From Deltaproteobacteria bacterium (GTDB taxonomy: Bacteria; Desulfobacterota; Dissulfuribacteria; Dissulfuribacterales; QOAL01), in the NCBI GenBank assembly GCA_015493475.1, contig WGDC01000091.1:1-64000 (forward strand): a stretch of 64,000 nucleotides of DNA. The letters run 5' to 3'. Below, one piece after another: positions 52,214 through 62,005 of this stretch (its first letter is position 1; every line of letters begins with the position of its first letter). The translations under genes were made by a program, and so were the position numbers. The notes below the pieces were generated by a model. That model was not told where the DNA came from. It ran no database searches and worked only from the letters and a program-made list of their open reading frames with translations.

Positions 52214-53674
52214 ATGGCAGACCTGCTGGATCTGACAATAGCGGAACTGAGGAGATTCCTTGACAAGGGAGAGATAACGGCTACGGAGCTTACTGGGTTG
52301 TATCTTGATCGTATCGGGTCCGTGGACGGCAAGGTCAGGGCCTATGTGACGGTTTTAGAAGAAGGGGCCTTAGAACAGGCGGCAAAGGCGGATAAGATAA
52401 TAAAGCAAGGAGATGCTTCACCTCTGACTGGTATACCCATGGGGATAAAGGATGTTATCTGCACCGAGGGTGTCCCCACCACCTGCTCGTCGAAGATGCT
52501 TAAGGATTTTCGCCCCCCCTTTAACGCAACCGTAATGGAAAGGCTCAACGGCCAGGGGGCAATTATGCTGGGTAAGCTCAATATGGATGAGTTTGCCATG
52601 GGGTCATCCACTGAAAATTCCGCCTTCTTTGCAACACGGAATCCCTGGGACCTTAACAGGATTCCTGGAGGTTCAAGCGGGGGCTCTGCAGCGGCGGTTT
52701 CGGCACGCATGTGCGTAGCATCCCTCGGTTCTGATACTGGAGGCTCTATACGCCAACCGGCCTCAAACTGCGGAGTAGTAGGGCTCAAGCCTACTTATGG
52801 CCTGGTTTCCCGTTACGGTCTCGTTGCCTTTGCCTCGTCCCTTGACCAGATAGGACCGATTACCCGATGTGTCGAGGACGCTGCGATACTCCTTGAAGCC
52901 GTTGCTGGCCATGATAATAGGGATTCCACCAGCCTCCCCCGTCCTGTTCCTATGTTAAGGGATTCATGTAGAGAAGGGCTGCGGGGAATCAGGGTGGGTA
53001 TCCCCGCTGAGTACTTTATAGACGGGGTCCAGGAAGAGGTAGTATCTGAAATAAAAAACGGCCTCAAGGTCATGCAAGAAATGGGGGCGGAGCTTGTTGA
53101 TATCTCGCTTCCGCACACCGAGTATGCCATCGCCACCTACTATATTATCGCAACTGCCGAGGCCTCTTCTAACCTGTCGAGGTATGACGGGGTGAAATAT
53201 GGTTTCAGGGCTGTAAATTATTCCAATCTCATGGAAATGTACAGGGAAACCAGGGCTCAAGGGTTTGGGCCAGAGGTTAAGAGACGTATCATGCTTGGCA
53301 CGTATTGCCTCTCAGCCGGGTATTATGACGCCTTTTACAAGAAGGCTTCCCAGGTACGCACCCTCATAATAGAGGATTTCAAAAAGGCCTTTGAAGAGTG
53401 CGATATCATCGCCTCTCCGGTTGCGCCGACGACCGCGTTTAAAATCGGGGAAAAGGTTCGCGACCCTCTGCAGATGTACCTTTCGGACATATTTACCATT
53501 CCTGTAAACCTGGCAGGCATTCCAGGCATGTCTATGCCTTGCGGTTTTGACAGGAAAGGGCTTCCTGTTGGCATCCAACTTATGGCAGGGCATTTGCGAG
53601 AAGGGATCCTATTCAGGGCTGCCTACAGCCTGGAAAAAGGCCTTGGGCTCGACAGGGTTTGGCCGTTGAATTAA
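52214..53674 (+). CDS. gatA: Glutamyl-tRNA(Gln) amidotransferase subunit A
   Basis: 486 residues from ATG 52214 (GGGAGAAG upstream). The amidase triad is visible: lysine in GIPMGIKDVI, cis-serine in GGSSGGSAAAV and nucleophilic serine in SDTGGSIRQPAS. It releases ammonia from glutamine for the transamidation. The full length and the adjoining gatC are typical. gatB is not in the window, so this operon departs from the common gatCAB order; the next gene is a regulator. Confidence 0.96.
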   Translation: MADLLDLTIAELRRFLDKGEITATELTGLYLDRIGSVDGKVRAYVTVLEEGALEQAAKADKIIKQGDASPLTGIPMGIKDVICTEGVPTTCSSKMLKDFRPPFNATVMERLNGQGAIMLGKLNMDEFAMGSSTENSAFFATRNPWDLNRIPGGSSGGSAAAVSARMCVASLGSDTGGSIRQPASNCGVVGLKPTYGLVSRYGLVAFASSLDQIGPITRCVEDAAILLEAVAGHDNRDSTSLPRPVPMLRDSCREGLRGIRVGIPAEYFIDGVQEEVVSEIKNGLKVMQEMGAELVDISLPHTEYAIATYYIIATAEASSNLSRYDGVKYGFRAVNYSNLMEMYRETRAQGFGPEVKRRIMLGTYCLSAGYYDAFYKKASQVRTLIIEDFKKAFEECDIIASPVAPTTAFKIGEKVRDPLQMYLSDIFTIPVNLAGIPGMSMPCGFDRKGLPVGIQLMAGHLREGILFRAAYSLEKGLGLDRVWPLN

Positions 53675-53684
53675 AGGGGCAAAA

Positions 53685-54029
53685 GTGCAAAGAATACCTA
53701 TAAAACTTGCTAGGGCGGCCATGGTTCTTGCCAAGGATGCCGTCACTCCAGAGGGACAGGTTCTTTGTGGCGCTGGCACAGAGCTAAACGAAGAGCTCAT
53801 CGTAAAGCTAAGGAAACAGGGCGTCCTGGTACTCAGTGTAAAAGGGCGTCCGGTAAGGGCGCCGGGAGAAAAGTCCCTGTCTGAAAGACTCAAGGAGCTT
53901 GATAGCCGTTTTGCAAAAGTAAGGCGGGACCCAGTGCTCAGGGCGCTTCAGCACTTGATCGGAGAATACTGGGTGGTGGAGGAAAAGGGGCAAGAGTTCC
54001 TCGACAAGCTGAAGAAGGAAACGAGATAG
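53685..54029 (+). CDS. Small protein with HD-GYP-N-like module
   Basis: 114 residues, GTG start with AAAGGGGC before it. The segment IPIKLARAAMVLAKDAVTPEGQVLCGAGTELNEELIVKLRKQGV (key GMVLAKDV-like and GxVLLxxGxxL pattern) matches the short domain found before HD-GYP phosphodiesterases, here without an HD-GYP domain. The C-terminal half is helical. It stops directly before the HDOD gene (ATG at the next base), so it is probably an accessory to it. Family unnamed to me. Confidence 0.75.
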   Translation: MQRIPIKLARAAMVLAKDAVTPEGQVLCGAGTELNEELIVKLRKQGVLVLSVKGRPVRAPGEKSLSERLKELDSRFAKVRRDPVLRALQHLIGEYWVVEEKGQEFLDKLKKETR

Positions 54030-54875
54030 ATGGACAAGGCGGAGATAAAAAAGAAGCTGAACGACATAGAGTCATTACCAACGCTGCCGCCGATTGTTTC
54101 AAAGTTGAACGAGATGGTGGCGGACGAGGATATTACCGCCGTAAAACTCGGTAAGGTCATAGAGAAAGATCAGGTCCTTACGAGCAAGCTGCTCAAGATG
54201 GTTAACTCTTCCTTTTTCGGTTTTCCCCAGAGAATAAGCACCGTTTCAAATGCCATCGTGCTTCTTGGGTTCAACGTGATCAAGACCCTGATAGTCACCT
54301 CTTCTATTTTCGAGGTCATGCAGGCATCGGACGTAGGCCTGTTCGAGCATTCCCTTGGATGCGCTACGGCCTGTGGCATAATCGCCAGGATACGCGAGAT
54401 CAAGAATCCGGAAGAGGTATCCACTGCGGGGCTAATTCATGACCTTGGGAAAATAGTGATCCGTTCGGAGCTTCCGGAAGAATATGTGGCTATAGTGGAA
54501 AAGGCTCGCGAAAAGGGGCTCTACATGAGGGAGGTGGAGAAGGAACGTCTTGGCATAGGACACGGCGAGATCGGGGGAATGCTGGCAAGGCAGTGGAACC
54601 TGCCGGAGCGGCTGGTGTTTCCCATCGAATATCACCACAGGCCAGAAGTTGCGCCCGAGTTCAAGGAGATAGCAGCCATTGTCCATTTTTCCGACATCCT
54701 CATCCGCGCCTTGGGTTTTGGAGACGGTGGAGATCCTTGGGTTCCGGGTCTTGATCACTCTGCCTGGGCCCGCATAAAGCTTACACGGAGCCAGATGCGT
54801 GAGATAATAGCAGAGCTCGATGAAAAACTCGTTGAGCTCCAGGATTTCACCCTTGATATAAAGGTGGAGGGTTGA
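54030..54875 (+). CDS. HDOD domain protein
   Basis: 281 residues with the HDOD core: IESLPTLPPIVSKLNEMVAD, SKLLKMVNSSFFGFPQRISTV and STAGLIHDLGKIVI. HDOD proteins resemble HD hydrolases but usually lack activity and serve as signalling adaptors, often near cyclic-di-GMP enzymes and chemotaxis genes. The HDLGK residues are partly kept here (H and D), so hydrolysis cannot be excluded. Part of a run with the small protein upstream and the GGDEF-type protein 6 bases downstream. Confidence 0.9.
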   Translation: MDKAEIKKKLNDIESLPTLPPIVSKLNEMVADEDITAVKLGKVIEKDQVLTSKLLKMVNSSFFGFPQRISTVSNAIVLLGFNVIKTLIVTSSIFEVMQASDVGLFEHSLGCATACGIIARIREIKNPEEVSTAGLIHDLGKIVIRSELPEEYVAIVEKAREKGLYMREVEKERLGIGHGEIGGMLARQWNLPERLVFPIEYHHRPEVAPEFKEIAAIVHFSDILIRALGFGDGGDPWVPGLDHSAWARIKLTRSQMREIIAELDEKLVELQDFTLDIKVEG

Positions 54876-54881
54876 CAGGTA

Positions 54882-55811
54882 ATGGCGAGGGTAGCCCTTG
54901 TTACGTCCCAGGCATTTAACAGGCAGGACGAGAGGCTCTGCCTCGAGGCAAAGGGACACGTAGTAAATTTCAAAAAGGATGTGGCTAGGGCACTCGAGGC
55001 AATCCTGTCCGACCCGCCTGATCTTCTTATCATTGAAAAGGGCCTTGAGCGCAACCTCGACCGGGAAGTTATTGCTGCCCTCAAAAACAACTTGCAGCTC
55101 GCCCTTATGCCCATTGTGCTGGTTGTTTCTGAAAGGGATATTGCGACCGGTCTCGACTGGAATATCTTCCAGGTTGATGACATCGTTTCCAACCAGGCGA
55201 CCGTTGAAGAACTTCTGACCCGGATAGAACTTTCCCTATCGCGTTCTCACCGGGTTGCAGACAACAATCCTCTGACAAAGCTGCCCGGGAATTCATCAAT
55301 CCTTAAGAGCATACAAAACATGCTTGACGAGGGGCTTGGCCACGCGGTGTGCTACGTTGATATAGACAATTTCAAACCCTACAACGACAAATACGGATTT
55401 TCGAGGGGAGACGAAGTAATAAGGATGGTGGGCAGAATCCTGGTAAACGTTGTGCAGGAACATTGCGGGAACCAGGGTTTCGTAGGCCACGTGGGGGGTG
55501 ACGACTTTGTCTTCCATGTCCCATTTCAGAAGGCCGAACCGGTCTGCCAGGATGTAATAAATTCCTTTTCCGCCCTTATCCCCTTGTTTCTCGACGAAGA
55601 AGACATAGAAAAGGGGTTTTTCACCTCAAGAGACCGTCAGGGGAACACCAGGACATTCCCCCTGACCTCCCTTTCCATTGCCGTGGTCCCCTGTAATAAG
55701 GACCGTTACTCTCATTACGGCGAGGTCGCCGCCACGGCCGCCAAGCTGAAGAAAAAGGTTAAGGCCCTTGAGGGGAGCAATTACTTCATTGACAGGAGAG
55801 GTGTTTCTTAG
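54882..55811 (+). CDS. Pseudo-receiver GGDEF protein (GGDDF)
   Basis: 309 residues. The N-terminal part (about 1-120) has the fold pattern of a receiver but lacks the acidic pair (it starts ARVALVTSQ), and the phosphorylation site position reads LLIIEKG with Glu not Asp, so it is probably a pseudo-receiver. The second part is a GGDEF domain: DNNPLTKLPGN, VDIDNFKPYNDKYGFSRGDE and GHVGGDDFVFHV, where the active-site motif is GGDDF rather than GGDEF. Such variants may be weakly active or bind ligands. It may act on cyclic-di-GMP that controls PgaCD and pili. Confidence 0.87.
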   Translation: MARVALVTSQAFNRQDERLCLEAKGHVVNFKKDVARALEAILSDPPDLLIIEKGLERNLDREVIAALKNNLQLALMPIVLVVSERDIATGLDWNIFQVDDIVSNQATVEELLTRIELSLSRSHRVADNNPLTKLPGNSSILKSIQNMLDEGLGHAVCYVDIDNFKPYNDKYGFSRGDEVIRMVGRILVNVVQEHCGNQGFVGHVGGDDFVFHVPFQKAEPVCQDVINSFSALIPLFLDEEDIEKGFFTSRDRQGNTRTFPLTSLSIAVVPCNKDRYSHYGEVAATAAKLKKKVKALEGSNYFIDRRGVS

Positions 55812-55822
55812 CTTACCGCGCC

Positions 55823-57091
55823 GTGAGGTTTCTTCTTGTAAATCCCTGGATAGCAGATTTTGCGGCATTCAACTTCTGGATAAGGCCCTTGGGGCTTTAC
55901 TGCCTTGCCAGTTGGCTTGACAGCCATGGGGCGGAAACCCTCCTGCTTGACTGTCTGTCCCCATTTACCGCACCCGGACGGTTCAGGAGGAAGCCGGTTA
56001 AGCTACCTTTGGACGAAAAATTGCCTGTGAGGCGCGCCTTCGCCCGTTATGGCATATCTACCACGGAATTCAGAAAGAGATTAAGGTCGGCAGGCCGCTT
56101 TGATGCGGTCTTCATTACTTCAGTCATGTCATACTGGTATCCAGGCGTCAAGTGGGTGGTCCGGGAGATAAGGAAAGAGGCCGGAAGCGTGCCCATAATA
56201 CTTGGGGGAATCTATGCTACCCTGTGGAAGGAGCATGCTGAGAGAAACCTCGAGGTAGACCTCGTATGCTCTGGGCCATTAGAAGAAAACCAGGAGCGCA
56301 TAGAAAATCTTCTCGGCCTCGGGCCGCTCTCCATGCCGGGGCGGCCCTGGTACAGGCTCGGTCTCCATGACAGGGCGGGTTATGGCGCAGTAAGAACGAC
56401 GACTGGCTGCCCCTTCAGGTGTACCTACTGCGCCTCTGCCATGATCAGCGGGCCTTTCGGGACAAGGGATATGAAGGAGGTCCTTAAAGAGATTCTTTTT
56501 TTATGGGAAAATGGGGTAAGGCAACTTGCCTTTTACGACGACGCCCTCCTAGTGGACTTCCACCAAAGGCTTGGCCCTCTGCTTAATGAGCTTGATTACA
56601 GGCGGGTGAGTATGGAGTTTCATACCCCCAACGGAATTCATGCAAGGCTTGTGGATGAATATGTCGCCAAGCGCCTTGTGATGTCCGGTTTTGGAAGCGT
56701 GCGGCTTAGCCTTGAAACTGTTGACAGCCAACGGCAAAAAAACACTGGAGGAAAGGTAACTAGCGATGATCTTGAAAGGGCCGTAAAGTTTCTGTTGGAC
56801 GCAGGAATGAATCGGGAGTCCATAGGAGTGTACCTGATGGTAGGCCTTCCTATGCAGGAATTCGACGAGGTGGCCGAATCCATAAGGTATGTTAAGAGCC
56901 TTGGAGTGAGGCCATATCTTGCGGAGTTTTCGCCTATTCCTGGTACTGTGGAATGGAAGAGGCTCGAAGAAAACGGGATCGTAACAAAGGCAATGGATCC
57001 GCTTCTTACAAACAATACCGTCTTTTTCCGGCTCTTTAGCGGCTATGACATGGAAAGGTTCCGGGCGCTGAAACGGCTAGCCGCATCGTAA
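55823..57091 (+). CDS. B12-binding-type radical SAM protein
   Basis: 422 residues. The N-terminal Rossmann-like part (FLLVNPWIADFAAFNFWIRPLG, GVKWVVREIRK, ILGGIYATLWKEHAE) resembles the cobalamin-binding region of B12-radical SAM enzymes but has no DxHxxG. The radical SAM core follows with GCPFRCTYCAS (the CxxxCxxC cluster ligands, about residues 195-205) and LMVGLPMQEFDEV near 340. Start is GTG at 55823. Function unknown; some relatives methylate or rearrange lipids and antibiotics. The 3' end overlaps the convergent pilS gene by 49 bases. Confidence 0.88.
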   Translation: MRFLLVNPWIADFAAFNFWIRPLGLYCLASWLDSHGAETLLLDCLSPFTAPGRFRRKPVKLPLDEKLPVRRAFARYGISTTEFRKRLRSAGRFDAVFITSVMSYWYPGVKWVVREIRKEAGSVPIILGGIYATLWKEHAERNLEVDLVCSGPLEENQERIENLLGLGPLSMPGRPWYRLGLHDRAGYGAVRTTTGCPFRCTYCASAMISGPFGTRDMKEVLKEILFLWENGVRQLAFYDDALLVDFHQRLGPLLNELDYRRVSMEFHTPNGIHARLVDEYVAKRLVMSGFGSVRLSLETVDSQRQKNTGGKVTSDDLERAVKFLLDAGMNRESIGVYLMVGLPMQEFDEVAESIRYVKSLGVRPYLAEFSPIPGTVEWKRLEENGIVTKAMDPLLTNNTVFFRLFSGYDMERFRALKRLAAS

Positions 57092-58707
57092 GTCTCAGCA
57101 GGCTCCTCTCCATCAAAATCAGTATCCCCTTCACGGGGCAGTGTGATAACGAAACTGGTTCCCTTCCCGGCAGAGGAATCCACGCTAATCTTTCCACCTA
57201 GTTCAGTAATGATTCTGTGAACAATGGAAAGGCCGAGACCGGTTCCCTCCGGCTTTGTAGTGAAAAATGGATTGAAAATCTTGCCGAGTTTATCCTTGCC
57301 TATACCAAGGCCATTATCCCTTACCTCGATGCATACCAGATCTTCATGACTCCAGACCCTCACGGCAATTTCCCCGTCCCTTTCAGGAAGGGCCTGGAAG
57401 GCATTTAGGAGGATGTTTATCATTACCTGCCTGAACATGTCGCTATCCGCCCGTATTTGAAGTCCTTTAGGGACATCCATGCTGATCCGGGCCTGCTGAA
57501 GTTTTTTCCTCTGGCGGAGCAGCAGCAGCGCAGCAGAAATCTCCGCCTCAAGGTTTATTCGTTCCGTCTTTTTCTTTTCCGGCCTTCCATAAAGCAGAAA
57601 GGAGTTTGTGAGTTCGCTCAACCTCTGGGCCTCTCTTTCTATTATGCTAAGCAAACGTTCTCCTTCCGGCATTACAAGCCCGCTCTGGCTAAGATACTCA
57701 GCCGCCCCTGAAATGGACGCCAGGGGGTTTCTTATCTCGTGGGCAAGCCCCGCTGCCATTTCGCCAAGAGCAGCAAGCCTGTCAATGAGTTTTAGCCTTT
57801 CCTCTTGGGCCTTTATCTCTGTGATGTCCTGAAAGATAATACCGTGGCCGAGTACTGCTCCCTTGCTGTCGGTTATCTGGAAGCAGGAGATGCCAAGGAT
57901 TATCCCTCCATTTCTGGTGTCTATGACTATTTCTTTCCTTCCGTCCGCCCCAATGTCCGAATTACACGTTGCAAGAAGGTGTTCAGTGGCTGGAATGACT
58001 TCCTTTATAGACTGACCATAAGAGTTTTCTATAAGTTTTCCCAGTATCTGCTGGGCCGCTATGTTGTAGTAAAGGATGTCTCCGCGGACATCCACTGTAA
58101 TGAGCCCTGACTTGAGGCTGTTTGCAAGATGACGCTGGATCTCCTCGAGAAGCTGAATGTCCTTGGTGGTCGACTGAAGCCGGTCTTCCGCCTTTTTGAG
58201 CCTTTTTGAAAGGTGGAGGGATAAAAGGGCCACCGTGTTGAAGGCAGCCATGTTCAGGAAAAATGTGAAAGCGGTCTCTTCCAAGCCCGAGGCCTGGTTC
58301 CTCGTCACTATGCATACGAGTGTGTAAAAGAGAGTGCTCAAAATGGCCGAAAGGGCCCCCATGCGGCTTGGCCCGAGCAAGCAGGCAGTAATTATGGCAA
58401 TGGAGTAGAGAAAGGTGAAACGGCTGTCTATGCCGCCTGTCAGGTAGACAGCAAGGCTTGCCAGGAGTACATCTGATACCGTCTGGTAGCTTTTCAAGGA
58501 GTCAGAAAGCCCTGCTTTTTGAAACCAGTAAATCCAAATGATGGTCAGCAGAAAGGCGCACCCAAGAAGCCAGGACAGGTAGAAAGTCTGGACAGACGCG
58601 GAAAAAGAGCTTGGGAACAGGACTGCGGCAACAACAAGCAACACGAAGATAAGCAGCCTGCCAGCAGTTACAGAGAGGAAGAGTCCGGTTTGATTTTCAG
58701 AATCCAT
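57043..58707 (-). CDS. pilS: PilS-type sensor histidine kinase
   Basis: 554 residues. Six hydrophobic segments (to about residue 165), then a PAS domain (about 205-310; GLITVDVRGDILYYNIAAQ), HisKA with LAHEIRNPLASISGAAEYL (His about residue 325) and an ATPase domain (NILLNAFQALPERD, VRDNGLGIG, GTGLGLSIVHRII). The six-helix N-terminus plus pairing with a sigma-54 activator is the PilS pattern, which controls pilin expression. It follows pilR by 3 bases. The substrate of sensing is unknown. Confidence 0.9.
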   Translation of the reverse strand: MDSENQTGLFLSVTAGRLLIFVLLVVAAVLFPSSFSASVQTFYLSWLLGCAFLLTIIWIYWFQKAGLSDSLKSYQTVSDVLLASLAVYLTGGIDSRFTFLYSIAIITACLLGPSRMGALSAILSTLFYTLVCIVTRNQASGLEETAFTFFLNMAAFNTVALLSLHLSKRLKKAEDRLQSTTKDIQLLEEIQRHLANSLKSGLITVDVRGDILYYNIAAQQILGKLIENSYGQSIKEVIPATEHLLATCNSDIGADGRKEIVIDTRNGGIILGISCFQITDSKGAVLGHGIIFQDITEIKAQEERLKLIDRLAALGEMAAGLAHEIRNPLASISGAAEYLSQSGLVMPEGERLLSIIEREAQRLSELTNSFLLYGRPEKKKTERINLEAEISAALLLLRQRKKLQQARISMDVPKGLQIRADSDMFRQVMINILLNAFQALPERDGEIAVRVWSHEDLVCIEVRDNGLGIGKDKLGKIFNPFFTTKPEGTGLGLSIVHRIITELGGKISVDSSAGKGTSFVITLPREGDTDFDGEEPAETYDAASRFSARNLSMS

Positions 58708-58710
58708 ACC

Positions 58711-60150
58711 TTACCCGATTTCGTATTTTGAAAGCCTGTATCTGAAAGAACGGAAATTTACCCCGAGAAGGTCGGCTGCTTCTTTCTTCCTGCCATCGGT
58801 TCTTTCAAGGGCCTGAAGAAGCAAACTTTTTTCTATGTCTGCCAGGTAGGCGTCGAGGTCCATGCCATCCTTGGGGAGTTCATGCCGTTCAGGAGCCGTT
58901 TCAAGGCTGTTTCTCCTTCCGAACTCGTCCTTGTGCTTGCACTTTGCGATATAAAGGCTCTCCGGAAGGACAAGGCTCGATGTGGACAGGGCGATACTTC
59001 TTTCGATTATGTTTTCGAGTTCCCGGACATTTCCCGGAAAAGGATATTCCATAAGGGCCTGCAGGGCGAAACTAGATATTCCTTGGACCTTTTTGCCGTG
59101 AAGTTCCGCGTACTTATCGAGAAAATATTGAACAAGAAGGGGAATGTCCTCTTTTCTTTCTCGAAGCGGAGGGATCCTTACCTGAATCACGTTGAGCCTG
59201 TAGAAAAGATCCTCCCTGAAATTGCCATCCATGACCTCCTTTTCCAAGTTTCTGTTAGTGGCTGCAATGATACGGCAATCAACGGCGACTGGACTTGTTC
59301 CCCCTACCGGCGTGAACGATCTCTGCTGCACCACTCTCAGGAGTTTCACCTGGAGAGTTATAGGGAGTTCTCCTATTTCATCGAGAAAGATGCTTCCCCC
59401 GTTGGCCATGGCGAAGAGCCCCAGCTTGTCCCGGTCGGCGCCGGTGAACGCACCCTTCTTGTGTCCGAACAGCTCGCTCTCAAGGAGGTTTTCGGGAATG
59501 CCTCCGCAGTTTACCACCACGAAAGGCTTGTCATTCCTGTCGCTCAGGTTGTGCAGCGCCCTGGCCACGAGTTCTTTGCCAGTACCGCTTTCTCCGGTGA
59601 TGAGTACCGAGGTTGGACTCGAGGCGACGCGCTGAACGAGCTGGAATATCTTGAGCATCGCCGGGCTGCTCGCCACCATGTTGTCGAGCCTGTAGATGCG
59701 GTCCTTTGTGTCAACGGTTTTTAGTGACGGATCCTGTCGCGAGGACAGGGCGTTCTCTATGACCTTACGAAGTTCCTCGATCTTGAAAGGTTTTGTCAGG
59801 TAATCCCACGCGCCCTCCTTCATGGCGTCAACCGCCGCATCGAGAGATGCAAAGGCGGTAATGAGTACTACCGGAAGGCCAGCATCCAAGGCCTTAAGCC
59901 GCCGGAGAAGTTCCACTCCGTCCATTCCGGGCATTCGTACATCAGTTATCACGAGGTCATAGGAACCGTTCCTGACCTTTTCTATCGCCTTTCCACCGCA
60001 ATCAGCCGAATCCACCTTGTAACCTTCCTTGGCAAGGAATATTTCCAGAAATTCCCTCAGGCTCGAATCATCGTCAACAATGAGGAGCTTGGGCCTTGTG
60101 GGTAACGAGTTAGATTCGACATTTTCTTTGGTAACGACGCTCGAAAACAT
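58711..60150 (-). CDS. pilR: PilR-type sigma-54 response regulator
   Basis: 479 residues. Receiver (about 18-135) with LLIVDDDSSLREF and the phosphorylation aspartate in LVITDVRMPG; AAA+ domain (about 155-395) with GESGTGKELVARAL, the sigma-54 contact GAFTGA in GHKKGAFTGADRDK and GGSIFLDEIGEL; C-terminal Fis-type helix-turn-helix (KKEAADLLGVNFRSFRYRL). It activates sigma-54 promoters, typically of pilA. First gene of the pair; no pil structural genes are in the window. 280 non-coding bases separate it from the ArnT-like gene. Confidence 0.93.
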   Translation of the reverse strand: MFSSVVTKENVESNSLPTRPKLLIVDDDSSLREFLEIFLAKEGYKVDSADCGGKAIEKVRNGSYDLVITDVRMPGMDGVELLRRLKALDAGLPVVLITAFASLDAAVDAMKEGAWDYLTKPFKIEELRKVIENALSSRQDPSLKTVDTKDRIYRLDNMVASSPAMLKIFQLVQRVASSPTSVLITGESGTGKELVARALHNLSDRNDKPFVVVNCGGIPENLLESELFGHKKGAFTGADRDKLGLFAMANGGSIFLDEIGELPITLQVKLLRVVQQRSFTPVGGTSPVAVDCRIIAATNRNLEKEVMDGNFREDLFYRLNVIQVRIPPLRERKEDIPLLVQYFLDKYAELHGKKVQGISSFALQALMEYPFPGNVRELENIIERSIALSTSSLVLPESLYIAKCKHKDEFGRRNSLETAPERHELPKDGMDLDAYLADIEKSLLLQALERTDGRKKEAADLLGVNFRSFRYRLSKYEIG

Positions 60151-60430
60151 TGATCCCTCCGTGTGAAAAGGGCTGGCCGAGGTGTAAAAGTACCCTTATC
60201 TTATATCGTTATCGGAATGTGGCCGGTAAAAATTGACTAAGTGCGCGACATTTTTTGACTCACTCGGCTTCGTGAAGCATTTAAGCCGGAGTTAGGACTG
60301 CAGCCAACTTACTTTGAAACCTCTACGTACGGAAGGAGCATCGGTTGGGGAAAGGTCAGAACATGGAAGAAAGTTCGTATCGAATATCGGCTATTGCACC
60401 ATCTTCGTTGCCATTTGAACTACACGATTC

Positions 60431-62005
60431 TCAGGTACAGGAATGGCAAAAGGTCGTTTCTCGGTCTTGTCCGGTTTTTTTCGGACACCAATAAGCTAAC
60501 GACGGCAAATCATACCAGGTTCCCTTGCTACTTACCTTAAAGAGTCCATAAGCGTAGAAACGCGTGAGCAGTTCTGTTTTCAATCCAAGCTTTTTCATTA
60601 GCTCCACTTGCGTCTTCTTGCTCAAGTCCAGAACAAAAATTTCCTTTTTGCCTTTTCGTATCTCCTTAAGCTCCTGGTTCCAAGAGGCATCAGCAAATCT
60701 TGGTGAAAAAGTAACTAAGCGATCAGGTAGATACTCTATGGGCTTGCCACTGTAAAAAGCCAGGCCGTCGAGGAATTGTCTGCTAATGGTATCTATGTCA
60801 TCCGAGTTTTTGATGTAGGGGGAAAATGCCCCGTACATAGCCCTTGCGTTTTGAGGGGCAGGAACCATCGCCGATATCCCCTTTAACACCAGAAAGCATA
60901 CCAAGGTCGTAAAAACTTTCCTGCGCAATGCAAAGACAGTAGAAGTCTTTTTGTAAAGAATTCTCGCTGTAGCAATAGCCATGGGAGGGAAAACTGGTAA
61001 AATATAGAGAGGAAGCCTGGAACTGGCTGCGGAAAATATTATAAGCGGTACCGACCACCACAAGAATAAAAACAACAAGCCGGTATCTTTCGATAGTGCT
61101 TCTTTTATTTTACACAAGGTTCCATGCATGGTTTTGATATGGACTGACCGGTTAAAAAATGTGGCCCAGCTTAAACACCATGGCAGGCTACCAAGAACTA
61201 TCATGGGCAGATACATATAGAAAGGAGCATACCAAGCACTGTTCCGGTGAAACATATTAGAAAAAAGTCTACCGGTAACCTGCTCCTTAATAATCAAATT
61301 CTTGGCCCAGGGGTACATGTTTACCACTATCAAATACCATGACAGACCGGTAACCAAGAAGATGAAGATTACCGGCAGACTCACAGGGCATGCTTGGAAA
61401 CGTTTCCTTTTACAGAACCAAAAGATTCCCGCACCTGCTGCAACAGGAAAAATGGCAGGCCCCTTGGTTAGAAAGCCCATTCCCCACAAAAAGCTCATAA
61501 TGGCAAACCATAGATGCGCCCGCTTTTTCTTTCTTGCGTAAAACCCGTTAATAAATGCCCACATAGAGGCCACTTCCCACATTACCAGAATGGTGTCGGT
61601 AGTGACGATATTAGATGCCGCAAAAGGTACCATAGATGTTAGATAGACCAAGGATGTCCACGGGCTGAGTCTTTGTTCTGATAGTTTATCCCCGATAAGC
61701 CCCACCAGTAACACAGTAACCGAAAAGGCCAAGGCGTTGGGAATTCTGGCTCCCCACTCATTTATGCCAAAGGCCTTTAGACCGGCGGCAATGGCCCAAT
61801 AGGTTAAGGGGGGCTTTGTAAGATGCGGCTTAAAATCCCTTAACGGGACCAACCACGACCCGGTAATAAGCATTTCTCTGGCACACTCAGAATATCTGGT
61901 CTCATCCCTATCATACAAGCCTCTGGAGCCTTGGAAACATAAGGACGATAGAAGGGCGACTATGAAAACAAAGAAAAACACCTGAAAGCGGGATGACAAC
62001 TTCAT
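60431..62005 (-). CDS. ArnT-like lipid A glycosyltransferase (GT83/PMT_2)
   Basis: 524 residues with about eleven hydrophobic segments and the ArnT hallmarks: GLYDRDETRYSECAREML, a catalytic acidic pair in the first periplasmic loop (DRDET), LTKPPLTYWAIAAGLKAFG and WGARIPNAL. A C-terminal soluble part of about 100 residues follows. Such enzymes transfer aminoarabinose or another sugar from undecaprenyl phosphate to lipid A at the periplasmic face. The divergent neighbour at 62754 encodes an ArnA-type decarboxylase, which supports aminoarabinose, but other PMT_2 substrates remain possible. Confidence 0.85.
   Translation of the reverse strand: MKLSSRFQVFFFVFIVALLSSLCFQGSRGLYDRDETRYSECAREMLITGSWLVPLRDFKPHLTKPPLTYWAIAAGLKAFGINEWGARIPNALAFSVTVLLVGLIGDKLSEQRLSPWTSLVYLTSMVPFAASNIVTTDTILVMWEVASMWAFINGFYARKKKRAHLWFAIMSFLWGMGFLTKGPAIFPVAAGAGIFWFCKRKRFQACPVSLPVIFIFLVTGLSWYLIVVNMYPWAKNLIIKEQVTGRLFSNMFHRNSAWYAPFYMYLPMIVLGSLPWCLSWATFFNRSVHIKTMHGTLCKIKEALSKDTGLLFLFLWWSVPLIIFSAASSRLPLYILPVFPPMAIATARILYKKTSTVFALRRKVFTTLVCFLVLKGISAMVPAPQNARAMYGAFSPYIKNSDDIDTISRQFLDGLAFYSGKPIEYLPDRLVTFSPRFADASWNQELKEIRKGKKEIFVLDLSKKTQVELMKKLGLKTELLTRFYAYGLFKVSSKGTWYDLPSLAYWCPKKTGQDRETTFCHSCT

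Noticed and set aside
58882-59724. A 280-codon plus-strand frame over pilR
   Set aside because: Antisense to pilR, whose sigma-54 motifs are complete; no motif on this strand.
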